Assembly (NCBI RefSeq): GCF_014697125.1
Contig: NZ_JACJRG010000004.1
Coordinates: forward strand, 180,462-244,461
Direction: 5' to 3'
Length of the DNA: 64,000 nucleotides
Origin: Anabaena minutissima FACHB-250
GTDB taxonomy: Bacteria; Cyanobacteriota; Cyanobacteriia; Cyanobacteriales; Nostocaceae
Made by a program: the position numbers and the translations under genes
Shown here: positions 61,713 to 64,000 of the stretch, one piece after another
How the letters are laid out: each line of letters starts with the position of its first letter
Position numbering within the stretch: the first letter of the stretch is position 1
The notes under the pieces: model-generated
What the model was told of the DNA's origin: nothing
The model's input: only the letters and a program-made list of their open reading frames with translations
Database searches by the model: none

Positions 61713-62522
61713 TCAAGCTGACCAAGCTTCTCGGAAGTCTGCGTACAGTGTCAATCCACCATCAATACATAATGTTTGTCCAGTAATGTATGCGGCTTCA
61801 TCAGAAGCTAAAAAAGCTACGGCTGCGGCCATTTCTTGTGAAGTTCCTGCCCGACCCATTGGGATGTGACTTTCTACAACCGCTTTCTTTTCTGGGTCGT
61901 TAACCCAATCTTCATTTATGGGAGTGATGGTTGCACCTGGTGCGATCGCATTTACTCGAATACCTCGGTTTGCATACTCCAACGCCAGAGTTTTGGTCAT
62001 GTTTTCCATCCCGCCTTTGCTAATGGAGTAGCTGACATACATCGGGCGGGGAATAATTTCGTGAACGCTGGAAATATTAATGATGTTTCCCGGCTGATTT
62101 CGGGAGAGGAAATGTTTGATTGTTTCACGGGTGCATAGGTAAGCACCCCGTAAATTGACCGCTATTACCCGATCAAAGTCTGCGGTCTTGACTTCGTGGG
62201 ATGGACATTCAGTTTGGATTCCGGCATTGTTGACTAGAATATCAAGACTGCCCAACTTATCAACCACGGTATTAACCATTTCCACGATGTCTGATTCTTG
62301 AGAGACATCACCCTGTATCAGTAGAGACTTAACACCGCAATTTTCGACATCTCCACAGGCTTTTTGCATTGCCATTTCTTCAGTATTTTCCGCATCTTCG
62401 GGACTTTTGCGGTAATTAATGGCAATATTACAGCCTTCTTGAGCAAGACGAATGGCGATCGCTTGTCCGATACCCGAACTTGCACCTGTAATCAGAGCAT
62501 TTTTACCTTTTAATCCTTTCAT
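61713..62522 (-). CDS. SDR-family oxidoreductase, glucose 1-dehydrogenase-like
   Basis: A 269-residue classical SDR. Cofactor motif ITGASSGIGQAIAIRLAQEG, VNNAGIQTECPS, catalytic Ser and Tyr-x-x-x-Lys in INISSVHEIIPRPMYVSYSISK, and PG motif VNAIAPGATITPINEDW with the end AYITGQTLCIDGGLTLYADF. The overall sequence is close to Bacillus-type glucose 1-dehydrogenases. The residue pattern after strand 2 (NYRKSPEDAE) suggests NADP acceptance. Substrate is not certain; other sugar or polyol dehydrogenases are alternatives. It stands between the fasciclin gene and the RidA-like gene, all in the same direction. Confidence 0.9.
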   Translation of the reverse strand: MKGLKGKNALITGASSGIGQAIAIRLAQEGCNIAINYRKSPEDAENTEEMAMQKACGDVENCGVKSLLIQGDVSQESDIVEMVNTVVDKLGSLDILVNNAGIQTECPSHEVKTADFDRVIAVNLRGAYLCTRETIKHFLSRNQPGNIINISSVHEIIPRPMYVSYSISKGGMENMTKTLALEYANRGIRVNAIAPGATITPINEDWVNDPEKKAVVESHIPMGRAGTSQEMAAAVAFLASDEAAYITGQTLCIDGGLTLYADFREAWSA

Positions 62523-62586
62523 CGTATTTCCCTGTATGTGTCAGTTTTCTCTTAAACATCTCCAGAAATGAAATATGCGTTATCCA

Positions 62587-62629
62587 AAAAATTTAGAGAC
62601 GTAGCATTGCTACGTCTCTAAATTTTTTG
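62587..62629. terminator. Perfect 21-bp palindrome, likely terminator
   Basis: AAAAAATTTAGAGACGTAGCA is followed after 1 nt by its exact reverse complement, ending in a T-run. It sits between the fasciclin gene stop and the SDR start. The stem with a flanking T-run works as an intrinsic terminator on either strand. The core GAGACGTAGCATTGCTACGTC relates it to the dispersed repeats at 24222-24290 and 60803-60831. Confidence 0.8.
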
Positions 62630-62639
62630 TCGGAGATGT

Positions 62640-63215
62640 CTATTGAGTCATCGGCGGTAGAAGCACTTGGTCAATTATATGGATGACACCATTGCTGGCT
62701 TTAATATCAGGCTGTGTGACGCGAGCATCATTCACTCTCACTTGGTCTTGATCGACTTGAATATTTAGTGGGTTATTAGCAAGACTTTTCACCTCTTGTG
62801 ACCGAAGTTGATTAGCAGTAAGATTGCCTGGAACAACGTGATAAGTTAAAACCTGTGTGAGAAGTTCACGGTTTTCTGGTTTTAATAGTCGCGCTCTTGT
62901 CTCCTCTGGAACTGCGGCAAAAGCCTGGTCTGAAGGTGCAAATAAGGTGTAAGGGCCAGCATCATTTAACTTATCTCTTAAATTTGCTTGATCAATCAGA
63001 CTGGACAGTGTTTTCAATGAAGGATTAGCTTTGACAACATCTGGAATGCTTTCATTCACCGTTGCATCAGGGGTTACAGGCTCAGGCGTGACATCAGCAA
63101 CAGGCGGTGCAGTAGCAATAGGAGTAGGTGGTACTTGAGCAGTATCGTTGGGCGTACAAGCGGCAAAAACTGGCAGTAACAGAATACTTGCGGCAAAGTT
63201 CGCAAACTTTTTCAT
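62640..63215 (-). CDS. Fasciclin (FAS1) domain lipoprotein
   Basis: A 191-residue protein. The signal has a lipobox (LLPVFAAC), so the mature protein is probably lipid-anchored. A Pro/Thr-rich linker (about aa 25-60) precedes one FAS1 domain: NPSLKTLSSLIDQANLRDKL, YTLFAPSDQAFAAVPEETRA, LLTQVLTYHVVPGNLTANQL and ASNGVIHIIDQVLLPP. FAS1 domains mediate adhesion; secreted single-domain forms are common in cyanobacteria. ATG 63215 (MKKFANFAA) is chosen over 63254. A perfect palindromic terminator follows the stop. Confidence 0.92.
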   Translation of the reverse strand: MKKFANFAASILLLPVFAACTPNDTAQVPPTPIATAPPVADVTPEPVTPDATVNESIPDVVKANPSLKTLSSLIDQANLRDKLNDAGPYTLFAPSDQAFAAVPEETRARLLKPENRELLTQVLTYHVVPGNLTANQLRSQEVKSLANNPLNIQVDQDQVRVNDARVTQPDIKASNGVIHIIDQVLLPPMTQ

Positions 63216-63547
63216 ACTTGCAGCACAAGTTTTAGTCTTGATATGCTTCACCATGATTCTTTAGAGAGCCAAATGTTTGTTTAATTGCTCTTTTATCTTG
63301 GGCAGGAAATGTGAATAGAATGTGACGGTCACTTTGCGGTAATTAAAAATCAAAAATCAAAAATAATTTGGTTCTTGCGGTAGTTTTATGGTGATTATTA
63401 AAATTAACTGAATTATAAGGGCTATAATTTAAAGACAATAATGCCTACAATATAGATTTGACAAGTATTTAAGAGATATTAAGCATTATGTAAAAACACC
63501 AAAGTTATAACTTATATTATAAAATTGTTAGTTTTCAGGTATTTACG
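63216..63547. other. AT-rich spacer before the transposase gene
   Basis: A 332-nt AT-rich region between the fasciclin gene and the insertion-sequence transposase. The left end of the insertion sequence must lie somewhere within it (probably within ~100 nt of 63548), but its terminal inverted repeat cannot be recognised without the right end. Confidence 0.4.
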
Positions 63548-64000
63548 ATGAAGTTTCCTGTAGAGCAAATCTTGAATCTTCCCGATATGAAAGTATTAGA
63601 TTTTCAAGAACTTGTTGGGGAAGAAATAATTATAACGATAGAAAAAAGCGTGAATTATTCGACTTGTCCTGATTGCGGAAAAATTACCCACAGTATACAT
63701 CAAAATCATTGGCGGATGATTCATGATTTACCTTGGAATAAAAAATCGGTGCTATTAAAAATAAATCGTCGCCAATTTAAATGTCACAAGTGTAAAAAAG
63801 TCTTTAGTGAAAAACTGGATTTTGTAGATAAAAGTAAAGGATATACAAAAAGATTAGCGACGGATATAGTCCCACAAGTATTAAATAGTAATATCCGTAG
63901 TGTTGCCGAAAGAAACGGCTTAAGTGATGAAGAAGTAGAATCAATGTTAAAAAAGCAAGTGTCGCCAATATTAAATATTAACTTAAGTCAGGTTAAAAAG
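63548..64000 (+). mobile_element. ISL3-family transposase, N-terminal part (cut by window edge)
   Basis: An open frame of 151 codons runs from ATG 63548 off the right edge. The N-terminus (PVEQILNLPDMKVLDFQELV) and the zinc-finger-like CPDCGK plus FKCHKCKKVFSEKLDFVD are the ISL3 transposase start, followed by YTKRLATDIVPQVLNSNIRS and SVAERNGLSDEEVE, a helix-turn-helix region. The DDE catalytic part is outside the window. The frame is uninterrupted, so the element may be intact. Confidence 0.9.

Overview
The window comes from a filamentous, heterocyst-forming cyanobacterium of the Nostoc/Tolypothrix/Calothrix kind that makes phycoerythrin. The signs are the photosystem I gene psaD next to trpE, a close relative of the heterocyst-patterning gene patA, a complete phycoerythrin linker operon (cpeC-cpeD-cpeE ... 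cpeS-cpeT-cpeR), two rod-core linkers, frequent GCGATCGC (HIP1) octamers, heptanucleotide tandem repeats between genes, two PEP-CTERM exported proteins and many small palindromic repeats. No rRNA operon, CRISPR array or prophage was seen. One ISL3-type transposase gene starts at the right edge.

Layout. 1-3 kb: end of a sensor kinase, psaD, trpE. 3-9.3 kb: a sucrase/ferredoxin-like protein, a Ser/Thr kinase fused to GUN4, tRNA-His, a two-domain rhodanese, a cysC (APS kinase) remnant and a PEP-CTERM protein. 9.3-18.4 kb: an accessory cassette with a ~1700-residue FG-GAP/cadherin-like/RTX protein and a TIGR03032-GNAT fusion, bounded by two related copies of a noncoding module (hairpin, leader, 21-nt tandem repeats). 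18.5-28 kb: a NarL-type two-component pair, the siroheme genes sirB-cobA, a LuxR regulator, a second rhodanese, patA, an Uma2 nuclease relic, an RluD-type pseudouridine synthase and an HTH protein.

28-36 kb is the phycobilisome region, all on the minus strand: cpeC, cpeD, cpeE, an extra CpcD-domain linker, cpeS, cpeT, cpeR, a small membrane protein, a decayed second cpeR, cpcL (membrane-anchored rod linker) and cpcG. Upstream of cpeC is a near-perfect copy of the RcaC L box known from chromatic acclimation. Linkers, bilin lyases (CpeS, CpeT) and the phycoerythrin activator (CpeR) are thus encoded together. Upstream of the region lies a GAF sensor with a degenerate kinase half, coupled to a CheY-like regulator.

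38.5-41.3 kb holds a two-gene unit of a membrane-anchored GTPase and a WD40 protein whose N-terminal region resembles GTPase-associated (GAP1-N) domains; it is the best candidate for a little-described system. 42-51 kb is mostly housekeeping (group 2 sigma factor, tRNA-Gly, HD phosphohydrolase, peptide-ABC permease, holB, tmk, M28 peptidase), with a PEP-CTERM gene and a bacterial homologue of plant pathogen-related proteins between holB and tmk. 51-64 kb holds a VapBC-type toxin-antitoxin pair, two flavoprotein oxidoreductases with an SDR upstream, a rhomboid protease, a beta-barrel protein, an rppA/rppB two-component pair split by an opposite-strand gene, an exported RidA-like protein, a glucose-dehydrogenase-like SDR, a fasciclin lipoprotein and the partial transposase.

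All family assignments come from reading the translated sequence and recalled family knowledge; no database search was run.
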